Below the pieces are notes generated by a model. It saw only the letters and a program-made list of their open reading frames with translations, had not been told where the DNA came from and did no database searches. This document shows, in pieces, positions 1 through 10,411 of a stretch of 64,000 nt of DNA. Source of the DNA: JANOMH01 sp031422295. GTDB taxonomy: Bacteria; Pseudomonadota; Alphaproteobacteria; Rhodobacterales; Rhodobacteraceae. The stretch's first letter is position 1. Every line of letters starts with the position of its first letter. The translations under genes were made by a program, and so were the position numbers. Location of the stretch: positions 32,918 through 96,917 of the forward strand of contig JANOQM010000043.1 of NCBI GenBank assembly GCA_031422295.1, written 5' to 3'.

Positions 1-561
1 GCCACAAGGCCGATGTCCTACCATATGGAATACGGGTTTTCCTGCATGGGCTATGAAATCGCGGGGGCCTTGGGCATTAAAATGGCCGAACCGCAACGAG
101 ATGTAGTATGCATGATCGGTGATGGCAGCTATATGATGGCCAATTCCGAACTGGCGACGGCCTGTATGATGGGGCTGAAAATCACCCTTGTGATCACCGA
201 TAACCGGGGTTTTGGCTGTATCAACCGGCTGCAGATGGGCACCGGTGGGGCCGAGTTTAACAACCTGCTGAAAGACGCCTACCAAACCCAGCCGTCAAAC
301 ATCGACTTTACCGCCCATGCCGCCGCGATGGGGGCTACAGCGGTCAAGGTCACGTCGATTTCCGACCTGGAAACCGCATTGCAAAACGGCAAAACCATCC
401 CGGGCCCCTATGTCGTGGTCATCGACACCGACCCCTATCCCAGCACCGAATTCGGCGGGTCATGGTGGGAGGTGGGCGTGCCCGAGGTCAGCGTTAGGCC
501 GCAAGTAAACGCCGCACGCGCCAAGTTTGAAGCTGAGCGTAAACAACAACGTAGCGACTGA
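1..561 (+). CDS. iolD: IolD, 3D-(3,5/4)-trihydroxycyclohexane-1,2-dione acylhydrolase, C-terminal part (5' truncated by window edge)
   Basis: Only the last 187 or so residues are inside the window; the reading frame is open to base 1. The piece is the C-terminal thiamine-diphosphate domain. It shows the ThDP motif beginning GDGSY and followed by an Asn in ITDNRGFGC, and a closing segment rich in FGGSWWEVGVPEVS that is typical of IolD. The enzyme hydrolyses the ring of trihydroxycyclohexanedione to 5-deoxy-glucuronate in myo-inositol breakdown in the cytoplasm. It is followed 11 bases later by iolE, with iolB further on, which fixes the pathway. The start and the promoter lie outside the window. 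Confidence 0.93.
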   Translation, partial: ATRPMSYHMEYGFSCMGYEIAGALGIKMAEPQRDVVCMIGDGSYMMANSELATACMMGLKITLVITDNRGFGCINRLQMGTGGAEFNNLLKDAYQTQPSNIDFTAHAAAMGATAVKVTSISDLETALQNGKTIPGPYVVVIDTDPYPSTEFGGSWWEVGVPEVSVRPQVNAARAKFEAERKQQRSD

Positions 562-572
562 GGTTAATCTAA

Positions 573-1472
573 ATGAGCGTCAAAATCGGGATCTCGCCTA
601 TTGCCTGGCAGAACGACGACCTGCCCGACATGACGGCCGCCTTTACCATGGAGCAGGCGCTGAGCGAAAGCCGCGCCATCGGCTATACCGGGGTCGAACG
701 GGGCCGCCGGATGCCGCATGATACCAATGGGTTGCGGGCCTATCTTGACGCCAACCAGCTGGCCCTGTGTGGCGGCTGGTGTTCGGGATTTACGCTGGTC
801 AATGACTTTGCCACCGAAAAAGCACTTGTGGAACAGCAAGTTGATCAGTTCGTTGCCTTGGGTGCGCCCTGCATTGTCTATGCCGAATGCTCTAACACCG
901 TGCAGGGCAATATCGCGGTGCCGGTGAACAACCGGCCGAAATTGTCGCGCGCCGAGGTCATGGCTTATGGCGCGAAACTGTCCGAACTGGCGAAATGGAT
1001 GGCCGACAAGGGCCTGCCGATGTCGTATCATCACCATATGGGGTCAATTATCGAATCCGAAGATGATGTGAACTGGCTGATGGAGGGGTCATCGCCGGAA
1101 CTGACCCTGTGCTTTGACACCGGTCATTTGCTGTTCGGCGGCGGCGATATCATCGCCACGCTGAACCGGTGGGCCGACCGGGTGCATCATGTGCATTTCA
1201 AGGATATCCGCGCGCAAGTGGTCGCCGATGTCCGCGCCAATGGCCGCTCGTTTCTGGATGCCGTGATTGCGGGCGCGTTCACCGTGCCGGGGGATGGCTG
1301 TATTGACTTTCAGGCCGTAGCGCATGCGTTGAAAGCCATGGATTACGCAGGCTGGATCGTGGTCGAAGCGGAACAGGATCCGGCCAAGGCGAACCCTTAC
1401 ACCTATTCAAAGATGGGTTATGAACACATCCTACAGGTCTGCGCCAAGGCCGGATTGGTGATCGCAAGATGA
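573..1472 (+). CDS. iolE: IolE, myo-inosose-2 dehydratase
   Basis: The 299-residue protein is a normal full length for IolE. It belongs to the xylose-isomerase-like TIM barrel family, which dehydrates 2-keto-myo-inositol to the diketo substrate of IolD using a divalent metal. Visible family features are the N-terminal KIGISPIAWQNDDLP, the central SYHHHMGS metal/substrate segment, LCFDTGHLLFGG and HFKD near residue 210, and the C-terminal VVEAEQDP. The start ATG follows iolD by 11 bases, and its stop overlaps the next ORF by four bases (ATGA), so the genes are translationally linked. Confidence 0.95.
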   Translation: MSVKIGISPIAWQNDDLPDMTAAFTMEQALSESRAIGYTGVERGRRMPHDTNGLRAYLDANQLALCGGWCSGFTLVNDFATEKALVEQQVDQFVALGAPCIVYAECSNTVQGNIAVPVNNRPKLSRAEVMAYGAKLSELAKWMADKGLPMSYHHHMGSIIESEDDVNWLMEGSSPELTLCFDTGHLLFGGGDIIATLNRWADRVHHVHFKDIRAQVVADVRANGRSFLDAVIAGAFTVPGDGCIDFQAVAHALKAMDYAGWIVVEAEQDPAKANPYTYSKMGYEHILQVCAKAGLVIAR

Positions 1473-1684
1473 GCAGCAAGCCGCTTTTGGACCTGCAACA
1501 CCCGTGGTTCATCCCGCTATGGCGCAGGGTTGCAGTGACGGCCGTATGTTTGTTCTGGACGGTCATGGAAGTGTTCATTGGCGGGCCGTTCTGGCTGTTG
1601 TTGTTTGGTGCAGTGTCGGCCTATTGCGTTTATTCGTTCTTCATCGCCTTCAATCCACGTCCGCCCGAGGACCCAAAGCCATGA
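1469..1684 (+). CDS. Small two-helix membrane protein inside the iol operon
   Basis: This 71-residue ORF overlaps iolE by four bases and iolB by four bases, both as ATGA junctions. That arrangement is strong evidence that it is a real, translationally coupled gene. It has a charged N-terminus, then two hydrophobic stretches (about residues 21-37 and 39-59) and a Pro-rich charged C-terminus ending RPPEDPKP. No enzymatic motif is visible. I do not recognise a named family. The position between two inositol genes suggests a role linked to inositol use, but nothing in the sequence says what it is. Confidence 0.75.
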   Translation: MSSKPLLDLQHPWFIPLWRRVAVTAVCLFWTVMEVFIGGPFWLLLFGAVSAYCVYSFFIAFNPRPPEDPKP

Positions 1685-2484
1685 AACTGCTGCGCAAACC
1701 CAAAGGCCCCACTGGCAAAGTCCATGATATCACAGCGGCGGATGCCGGCTGGGGCTATGTCGGGTTTGGTTTGTACCGCTTGGCGCCGGGCGATCATGTG
1801 GCCGAGGCGACCGGCGACCGCGAGGTGATCCTTGTGCTGGTCGAGGGCAAGGCCCGGATCAACGCGGCGGGGCAGGATTTGGGCGAACTGGGCCTGCGGA
1901 TCGACGTTTTTGAAAAATCGCCACCCGCCTGTGTTTACGTCCCCAATGACACCAACTGGACTGCCACGGCGACGACGACCTGCACATTGGCGGTTTGCAC
2001 CGCACCGGGGCAGGCTGGGCATGCGGCCGGCGTGATCGGGCCTGCTGGTATTACCATGGTAACACGCGGCAAGGGGTCCAATACCCGCTACATTCACCCG
2101 ATTGCCATGGAGGACCGGGATGTGGCGGGTAGCCTGCTGGTGACCGAGGTCTTTACCCCCGCAGGCAACTGGTCCAGCTATCCGCCGCATCGGCATGACG
2201 AGGCTGATTTTCCGCGCATGACCTATCTGGAGGAAACCTATTACCACCGGCTGAACCCGGCCCAAGGCTATGGGCACCAGCGGGTCTGGACCGAAGATGG
2301 GTCGCTGGATGAAACCATGACGGTGCATAACCATGATGTGGTGCTGGTCCCGCGTGGCCACCATCCGTGCGGCGCACCGCATGGCTACGAGATGTATTAC
2401 CTCAACGTCATGGCCGGACCTTTGCGGAAATGGCGGTTCCAGAACCACCCCGATCATGACTGGATTGCGCAACGGGATGCCTAA
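1681..2484 (+). CDS. iolB: IolB, 5-deoxy-glucuronate isomerase
   Basis: The 267-residue cupin-type isomerase converts 5-deoxy-D-glucuronate to 2-deoxy-5-keto-gluconate, the step after IolD. The ATG at 1681 is chosen because it overlaps the previous stop (ATGA) and begins MKLLRKP as the family does; the open frame extends further upstream but only through the neighbouring gene. The motif PPHRHDEADFPRMTYLEETYYHRL carries the metal-binding His/Glu residues, and VLVPRGHHPCGAPHGYEMYYLNVMAGP is the typical C-terminal cupin strand. It is the last gene of the inositol block in this window. Confidence 0.94.
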   Translation: MKLLRKPKGPTGKVHDITAADAGWGYVGFGLYRLAPGDHVAEATGDREVILVLVEGKARINAAGQDLGELGLRIDVFEKSPPACVYVPNDTNWTATATTTCTLAVCTAPGQAGHAAGVIGPAGITMVTRGKGSNTRYIHPIAMEDRDVAGSLLVTEVFTPAGNWSSYPPHRHDEADFPRMTYLEETYYHRLNPAQGYGHQRVWTEDGSLDETMTVHNHDVVLVPRGHHPCGAPHGYEMYYLNVMAGPLRKWRFQNHPDHDWIAQRDA

Positions 2485-2702
2485 TCGCCGCTGCCCCGCG
2501 CATCATTCCCGCCGATACGGCCCGTGCTGTTGCTGGAACTGTCATCGGCTGAACTGTTGGAACCGTGCGGCTCCACGCTGGTATCGCTGAACAATAGTGC
2601 GCTGTCGGTGTCGGTGGCAATTGGGTCATTGCCCTGCCGCTTTTCGCGGCCGCGCCGCGCGGCATAGAGCCAAAAACCCCGGCCAATGACAAGGATCAGC
2701 AT
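2481..2702 (-). CDS. Small membrane-anchored Ser-rich protein
   Basis: This 73-residue ORF converges on iolB, overlapping its end by four bases. The ATG at 2702 opens directly into a hydrophobic helix (MLILVIGRGFWLYAARR), followed by a charged region and a long Ser/Asn/Asp-rich tail that looks disordered. A TTG upstream at 2789 would extend the helix but has no better ribosome site. The frame is not a shadow of a conserved gene, since iolB ends at 2484. The family is unknown to me. It could be a short tail-exposed membrane protein or a spurious ORF; I favour a real gene. Confidence 0.45.
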   Translation of the reverse strand: MLILVIGRGFWLYAARRGREKRQGNDPIATDTDSALLFSDTSVEPHGSNSSADDSSSNSTGRIGGNDARGSGD

Positions 2703-2876
2703 TGTGATGGCAATTGCGGTATACGCCTGCACTTTAATGCTCTTGATGTGCCGCCAGTGGCTGCAGTTTGCCGCAGTTTCGCAGGCCAATCAAATGCCAT
2801 TGCTGATCAGGTGTTGGCGACGGCCATGTGGCGGTATAGCCAAGGGGTCACGCCATTTTTTCGCGCAGGTTCGCCC

Positions 2877-3836
2877 ATGATGTATGCCTATCGCCTGACC
2901 TCTGGTCGCCTCACACTGCTGCCGTCCGACGCAGACCTGAAACAAGCCAGTTGGATTGATTTGTATTACCCCCTGCCCGAACAGGTCGCGCGGGTGACGG
3001 CCCTTGGTGTCGCCGTGCCGACGCTGGAGGATATGGAAGAGATCGAGATCTCGAACCGGCTCTATCGCGAGGGCGGCTATGAATTCATGACCGTCATTGT
3101 GCCGGGGCAGACGCCAGACAAAGTGACCGTCACCGGGCCGGTCACCTTTATTCTGGGCGACAGCCGGTTGGTGACGGTGCGCCACCATGCGCCCCGCCCG
3201 TTTGAGACCTTTCCGACCCGGGCCGATCAGTCGAGTGCTGGGTGCGGCAATCACACGCGCCTGTTTCTGGGGCTGGTGGAAGAGATCATCTCGCGCCAAG
3301 CCGATCTGCTGGAAGGGGCGGGTAAGGCGCTGGATCGTACAGCGTCACAGGTTTATAGCGAGCGATCATCGCATAACGCCAAACTATTAGGCCATAGTTT
3401 GACCGACATTGGAAAAGAAGGTGAAGGGCTGTCACGGGTACGGCTGGCGCTGCTGACGCTGGAACGAATGTTGTCCACCTTTGGCGTCTGGATCGCCGAA
3501 CGGAAAGATGCCGCAACGCTGCAACCGCTGATCAAAGGGCTGATGCGCGATATTCAGGCGCTTGAGGAACACGCAGCCTTCCTGTCGAACCGGGTCAGCC
3601 TGATCTCGGACACGACGCTGGGCATGATCAATCTGGCGCAGAATGCGACGGTGAAAATTCTGTCCGTGGTCGCGGCTTTGTTCCTGCCGCCCACGTTGAT
3701 TGCGTCGATCTATGGAATGAATTTCACCGCGATGCCGGAACTGACACAGCCTTGGGGTTACCCCATGGCACTGGGGCTGATGGTGGCCTCGGCGGTGATC
3801 ACCTATGTCTATTGCAAGTGGATGCGCTGGCTTTAA
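2877..3836 (+). CDS. corA: CorA-family magnesium/divalent cation transporter
   Basis: The protein is 319 residues from the ATGATG at 2877; the open frame upstream has no family homology by eye. It has the CorA layout: a cytoplasmic N-terminal alpha/beta domain (ending near VTGPVTFILGDSRLVTVRHHAP), a long helical stalk, then two C-terminal membrane helices. The signature loop YGMNF is at residues 279-283, after the pore helix VVAALFLPPTLIASI. CorA forms a homopentamer that imports Mg2+ and related ions across the inner membrane. It is monocistronic and convergent with pgm. Confidence 0.93.
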   Translation: MMYAYRLTSGRLTLLPSDADLKQASWIDLYYPLPEQVARVTALGVAVPTLEDMEEIEISNRLYREGGYEFMTVIVPGQTPDKVTVTGPVTFILGDSRLVTVRHHAPRPFETFPTRADQSSAGCGNHTRLFLGLVEEIISRQADLLEGAGKALDRTASQVYSERSSHNAKLLGHSLTDIGKEGEGLSRVRLALLTLERMLSTFGVWIAERKDAATLQPLIKGLMRDIQALEEHAAFLSNRVSLISDTTLGMINLAQNATVKILSVVAALFLPPTLIASIYGMNFTAMPELTQPWGYPMALGLMVASAVITYVYCKWMRWL

Positions 3837-3872
3837 ATCCCGGTTTCCCGCGCCGGGGGCAAAGTCAGAGCC

Positions 3873-3913
3873 GTCGCCAGTGTCGCGCGAACCAATGGCG
3901 CGACAACGGCGAC
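3873..3913. terminator. Convergent-gene stem-loop between corA and pgm
   Basis: Two stacked inverted repeats lie in the 116-base gap between the converging corA and pgm genes. The outer arms GTCGCC and GGCGAC (3873-3878 and 3908-3913) enclose the inner arms GTCGCGC and GCGCGAC (3882-3888 and 3898-3904). It is GC-rich and symmetric, as expected for a bidirectional terminator, but there is no clean T-run on either side, so the termination role is inferred. Confidence 0.4.
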
Positions 3914-3952
3914 CGGGGATATTTATTGAACAAAAGAATACGGACGGGGTTT

Positions 3953-5584
3953 TCAGGTGATGACATCGGGGGCGGTGCGCCCTGTATATGCGGCGATTCC
4001 GGCGATGGTTTCGGCAGCGGCGATAATCGGGGCAAGGGCGGTTTGCGCGTCATTGTGCAATTGGGTCGGGTCGGTTTCGACCAGCTCCAGATAGACCCGC
4101 AGGGTCGCGCCGACGGTGCCAGTTCCGGACAGCCGGAACACGACACGACCCCCGCCGGCAAAGGTGATCCGCAGTCCCTGGGCCGCCGAATGTGACCCGT
4201 CAACCGGATCGTCATAGGCAAATTCATCCGCCGTTGTCACAGTCAGGGTGCCAAAGGACTGGCCGGACAAGGCTGGCAACTTTGCCCGCAAGCCGTCATA
4301 CAACGCATTGGCCTTACCGCTGTCCACATCTTCGTAATCATGCCGGGAATAATAGTTCCGGCCGTATGTCGCCCAATGATTTGACATCAGCTGTGCGACG
4401 GAAGTCTTTGTATCTGCAAGGATGTTCAGCCACAGCAACACAGCCCAAAGTCCGTCTTTTTCGCGCACATGGTCCGATCCGGTGCCGGCCGATTCCTCGC
4501 CACACAGGGTCGCGCGACCAGCGTCCAGCAGATTGCCGAAAAACTTCCACCCGGTTGGGGTTTCATAGCAGGGCATATTCATTGCGGCGGCAACCCGGTC
4601 AACCGCGCCCGATGTGGGCATCGACCGGGCCACGCCTTTAAGTCCTGCGCTATAGCCCGGTGCGCGGTGCGCATGGGCCGCGAGCAACGCCAGCGAATCC
4701 GACGGCGTGACATAAACCCCGCGCCCCAGGATCATGTTACGATCGCCGTCGCCGTCGCTGGCAGCGCCAAAATCAGGGGCATTGACTGACATCATTTCAT
4801 CGACCAGCGGTTTGGCCCAAATCGGGTTCGGGTCAGGGTGGCCGCCGCCAAAATCGGGCGAAGGCACAGCGTTAACCACCGATCCCGGCAGGGCCCCCAA
4901 CGTGCCCTCAAGGATCGCTTTCGCATAGGGGCCGGTGATTGCATGCATCGCATCAAACCGCAGGGTGAAACCGCTGGCAAACAGCGCCTTGATCGCGGCA
5001 AAATCGAAAAGTTGGGCCATAAGTGCGGCATAGTCTGTGACCGGGTCCACAACCTCGATGGCCATTGGCCCCATGGTCAAAAGGCCCGGGCGCGACAGGT
5101 CCGCATCCTGCGTTTCAAGTATCTTGTAACTGGTCAATGTCTTGGTAATCGCAAAGATTGCATCCGTGATCCCCTCGGGGGCAGGTCCACCGTTGGGCGT
5201 GTTATATTTCAGGCCGAAATCGGCATCCTCGCCGCCCGGATTATGGCTGGCTGACAGGATCAGCCCGCCATCGGTCTTATGCAGCCGGATCAGGTGGCTG
5301 GCTGCAGGGGTGGACAGTAACGCCCCCACGCCGACGATCACCTTAGCCGCCCCATTGGCCGCCGCCATGCGCAGGATAACCTGGCTGGCCCGGTCATTGA
5401 AATAGCGGCCATCGCCGCCTAAAACCAACGTCTTTCCCGCAATCCCGCCAATCCCGTCAAAGATGGATTGCACATAGTTTTCAAGGTAATGCCGCCCCAT
5501 GAAGACCTTGGTTTTCTTGCGCAGGCCGGATGTGCCGGGTTTTTGGCCGTCGATCGGGGTGGTCTGGATGGTCATGGTCTGCAT
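3953..5584 (-). CDS. pgm: Phosphoglucomutase (alpha-D-glucose-phosphate specific)
   Basis: The 543-residue enzyme interconverts glucose-1-phosphate and glucose-6-phosphate and feeds glycogen synthesis. Visible motifs are the phosphoserine loop ILSASHNPGG, the metal loop DGDGDRNMI, the sugar loop GEESAGTGSDHVREKDG and the phosphate-binding RLSGTGTVGATLRVYL near the C-terminus. The start ATG at 5584 is preceded by AAGGAGG at good spacing. It is the last gene of the glg operon, 24 bases after glgX. Confidence 0.96.
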   Translation of the reverse strand: MQTMTIQTTPIDGQKPGTSGLRKKTKVFMGRHYLENYVQSIFDGIGGIAGKTLVLGGDGRYFNDRASQVILRMAAANGAAKVIVGVGALLSTPAASHLIRLHKTDGGLILSASHNPGGEDADFGLKYNTPNGGPAPEGITDAIFAITKTLTSYKILETQDADLSRPGLLTMGPMAIEVVDPVTDYAALMAQLFDFAAIKALFASGFTLRFDAMHAITGPYAKAILEGTLGALPGSVVNAVPSPDFGGGHPDPNPIWAKPLVDEMMSVNAPDFGAASDGDGDRNMILGRGVYVTPSDSLALLAAHAHRAPGYSAGLKGVARSMPTSGAVDRVAAAMNMPCYETPTGWKFFGNLLDAGRATLCGEESAGTGSDHVREKDGLWAVLLWLNILADTKTSVAQLMSNHWATYGRNYYSRHDYEDVDSGKANALYDGLRAKLPALSGQSFGTLTVTTADEFAYDDPVDGSHSAAQGLRITFAGGGRVVFRLSGTGTVGATLRVYLELVETDPTQLHNDAQTALAPIIAAAETIAGIAAYTGRTAPDVIT

Positions 5585-5608
5585 GGCGTCCTCCTTGAAA
5601 TCCGGGTC

Positions 5609-7704
<2,096 letters not shown>

Positions 7705-7708
<4 letters not shown>

Positions 7709-9135
7709 GCGTTTGGTGTCACGTCCCGGTAAAGGGCGGCATAGGTGTGGGCCGACGGGCCCCAGCCCACCGGTTGCGCCATCGCATTGGCCTGCATTTC
7801 TGCCCAGGTTTCCGTCTGACCATAAAGCGTGCAGACTTGATCAATCGCCCCAGCCAGCCCATCGACCGTCACCGGATGAAACTGAATGCCCGTGGCCACA
7901 CCAACCCCAAGGGCAGCCGGCGAGGCGTGGATCACGGTATCGGCCAGTCCGCCGGTCAGCGCCACCACCGGGATCGTCCCATAGCGTAGCCCATATAGCT
8001 GCGTCAGCCCGCAAGGTTCAAACCGCGACGGCACCAATATCGCATCCGCCCCGGCCATCATCCGGTGCGACAGCGCCTCGTCATAGCCGATCTTGACCCC
8101 GACATTGGTATCGCGGGCGGCATTGCGAAACGCATCTTCCATGGCTTTATCACCCGACCCCAACAGGGCCAGTTGTCCGCCCCTTTGCAGCAGTAGAGGT
8201 AGCGTTTCCAGCAAAAGGTCCAGCCCTTTTTGTTCGGTCAGGCGCGAGATCACGATACAAAGCGGGCCTTGCGCGTCGTTTAGGCCGAATTCGGTGCGCA
8301 ATGCCGCTTTGTTGGCCGCTTTTCCAGCGGCGGTTTTATAGGGAATGACCGCAGGGTCCGTGGCGGGGTTCCAGGCGTTTTCGTCTATGCCATTGAGAAT
8401 GCCGGTCAAAACCCCGCGCCTTGCGCGCATCACCCCGTCCAGACCCATGCCAAATTCGTCGCGCATCAGTTCGGCGGCATAGGTCGGCGATACGGTGGTC
8501 AGGCGGTCAGCCCCCATCAATCCGGCCTTCAACGCCGATATCCGGCCCCAAAACTCGAATCCATCCCGCGAAAACCGCGCCCGGGGCAGCCGTAGGGTGG
8601 GCAATTTCCCCAATTCTGCCAGCCCATGAAACGCGATGTTATGGATCGTCAGTATAGTCCCGGTTTTACCCGATCCCCCCATCATATGCAGATATTCGGG
8701 GACGAACCCGGCCTGCCAGTCATGCGCGTGAATGACATCGGGCTTCCACCCAGCTATGCCGTCCTTGCCAATCAGGGCTGCGATCCATGACAGGGCGGCA
8801 AAGCGTTCGGGGTTGTCCGGCCAATCCTTGCCATCCGGCCCCAGATAGATCGACCCCGCCCGGTCATACAAATGCGGCGCGTCCAGCACTAACAGGTCCA
8901 GTCCGGCAGCCTTCCCGGCCAGCAGCCGGGCGGGGCCACCGAACAGATCGGGGTCGGTTAAAACGATTTTCGGCCCTACAAGCGCCTTCATCACCGCCGG
9001 ATAGCCGGGCAGTAGGGTGCGCATCACAACGCCCTCTGCGGCCAAAGCAGCAGGCAGCGCGCCCACCACATCCGCAAGCCCGCCGGTTTTTACCAACGGG
9101 GCGCATTCCGACGCGACCGAAAGCACCGCAGTCAT
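7705..9135 (-). CDS. glgA: GlgA, glycogen synthase (ADP-glucose type)
   Basis: The 476-residue GT5 glycosyltransferase elongates glycogen from ADP-glucose. The start at 9135 is chosen because it overlaps the glgC stop (ATGA) and gives the family N-terminus, AVLSVASECAPLVKTGGLADV, with the KxGGL ADP-binding motif. The C-terminal domain carries SRLTEQKGLDLLLE and EPCGLTQLYGLRYGTIPV, which contains the conserved catalytic Glu. The longer open frame upstream is the shadow of glgC. It sits between glgC and glgX with coupled junctions on both sides. Confidence 0.96.
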
Positions 9136-10387
9136 TTTGCGGCCATCTTTTCCAGCATATCCTGCGTGATCAGGGTCACGCCACGCGCGGTCACACGGAA
9201 ATGCTTGGCATCCTCGATCGGATCCTCGCCCACCACCAGCCCCTCGGGAATGTTCACACCGGCATCGATGACGACATTGCGCAGCCGCGCATGGCGGTTG
9301 ACGGTGACATAAGGCAGCACCACCGCATGGTCGAGGACGGCATAAGAGTTGGTATGCACCTCGGTAACAGCAGCGAATTGCGGACCTCGGTGCCCGAAAT
9401 GATGCAGCCGCCCGACACCATCGACGACACGGCAATGCCGCGCCGGTCTTTTTCATCGTGGATAAACTTGGCCGGGGGGACGGATTCCGAATAGGTCCAA
9501 ATTGGCCAGTTCTTGTCCCACAGGTTCAGGTCCGGGGTGAATCCGGTCAGGTCGATATTCGCCTCCCAGAACGCATCCACGGTGCCGACATCGCGCCAAT
9601 AGGCCGGGGCACCGGGGGCGCGGACGCAGCTGTCGTCAAACCGATGCGCCATCGCCTTGCCGTTTTTGACTAGATCAGGGATCAGGTCCATGCCGAAATC
9701 ATGGCTGGAATTGGTGTCGTCATTGTCTTTCAACAGCAGTTCGCGCAGGAATTTCCATGAAAATACGTAAATCCCCATCGAGGCCAGCGCCTTGGTCGGG
9801 TCATCGGGTGTGCCGGGCGGGTCTTTGGGTTTTTCCAGAAACGACGTGATCCGCCCCGTCGCATCCGTGGCCATCACGCCAAAGGCGGACGCCTCTTTGC
9901 GCGGCACGGTCAGACAACCGATGGTCACATCGGCGCCGGATTCCACATGCTGGCGCAGCATCACTTCGTAATCCATTTTATAAATATGGTCGCCCGCCAG
10001 AATGATAATATAATCAATGCCGTAGCTGTCGACGATGTCGATATTCTGGGTCACGGCATCGGCAGTACCGCGATACCAGTTACTCTCGTTCATCCGCTGC
10101 GATGCAGGCAGGATATCCAGAAATTCGTTGCGTTCCGCCCGGAAAAAGCTCCAGCCGCGCTGGCAATGGCGGATCAGACTATGCGCCTTGTATTGCGTCG
10201 CCACCGCCATTTTGCGAATGCCGGAATTCATCGCATTGGACAAAGCAAAGTCCACAATCCGGGTTTTGCCGCCAAAATACACCGCCGGTTTCACCCGCCT
10301 GTCGGTCAGCTCGTGCAGGCGCGACCCGCGCCCGCCTGCCAGCACAAAGGCCATGGATCGTTGGGTTATTCTGCGGTTTTGCGGCAT
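9132..10387 (-). pseudogene. glgC: GlgC, glucose-1-phosphate adenylyltransferase, with a one-base frameshift
   Basis: The reading frame from 10387 encodes a clear GlgC: FVLAGGRGSRLHELTDRR, KPAVYFGGKTRIVDFALSN, YRGTADAVTQN, AGDHIYKMDYEVML, FLEKPKDPPG and YWRDVGT. After TEVRNSLL the frame is lost. The expected continuation (HTNSYAVLDHAVVLPYVTVN to the C-terminus ending LEKMAAK) resumes in another frame that ends at 9132. Restoring one base at about 9365/9366 would give 418 residues, the normal length, so this is a single-base deletion. It is either a sequencing error or a real lesion that would remove part of the C-terminal beta-helix. The surrounding operon shows no decay, which favours an error or a very recent mutation. 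RBS GAGGGAG precedes the ATG. Confidence 0.9.
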
Positions 10388-10411
10388 CGTCGGCTCCCTC
10401 GGAATTGATGA

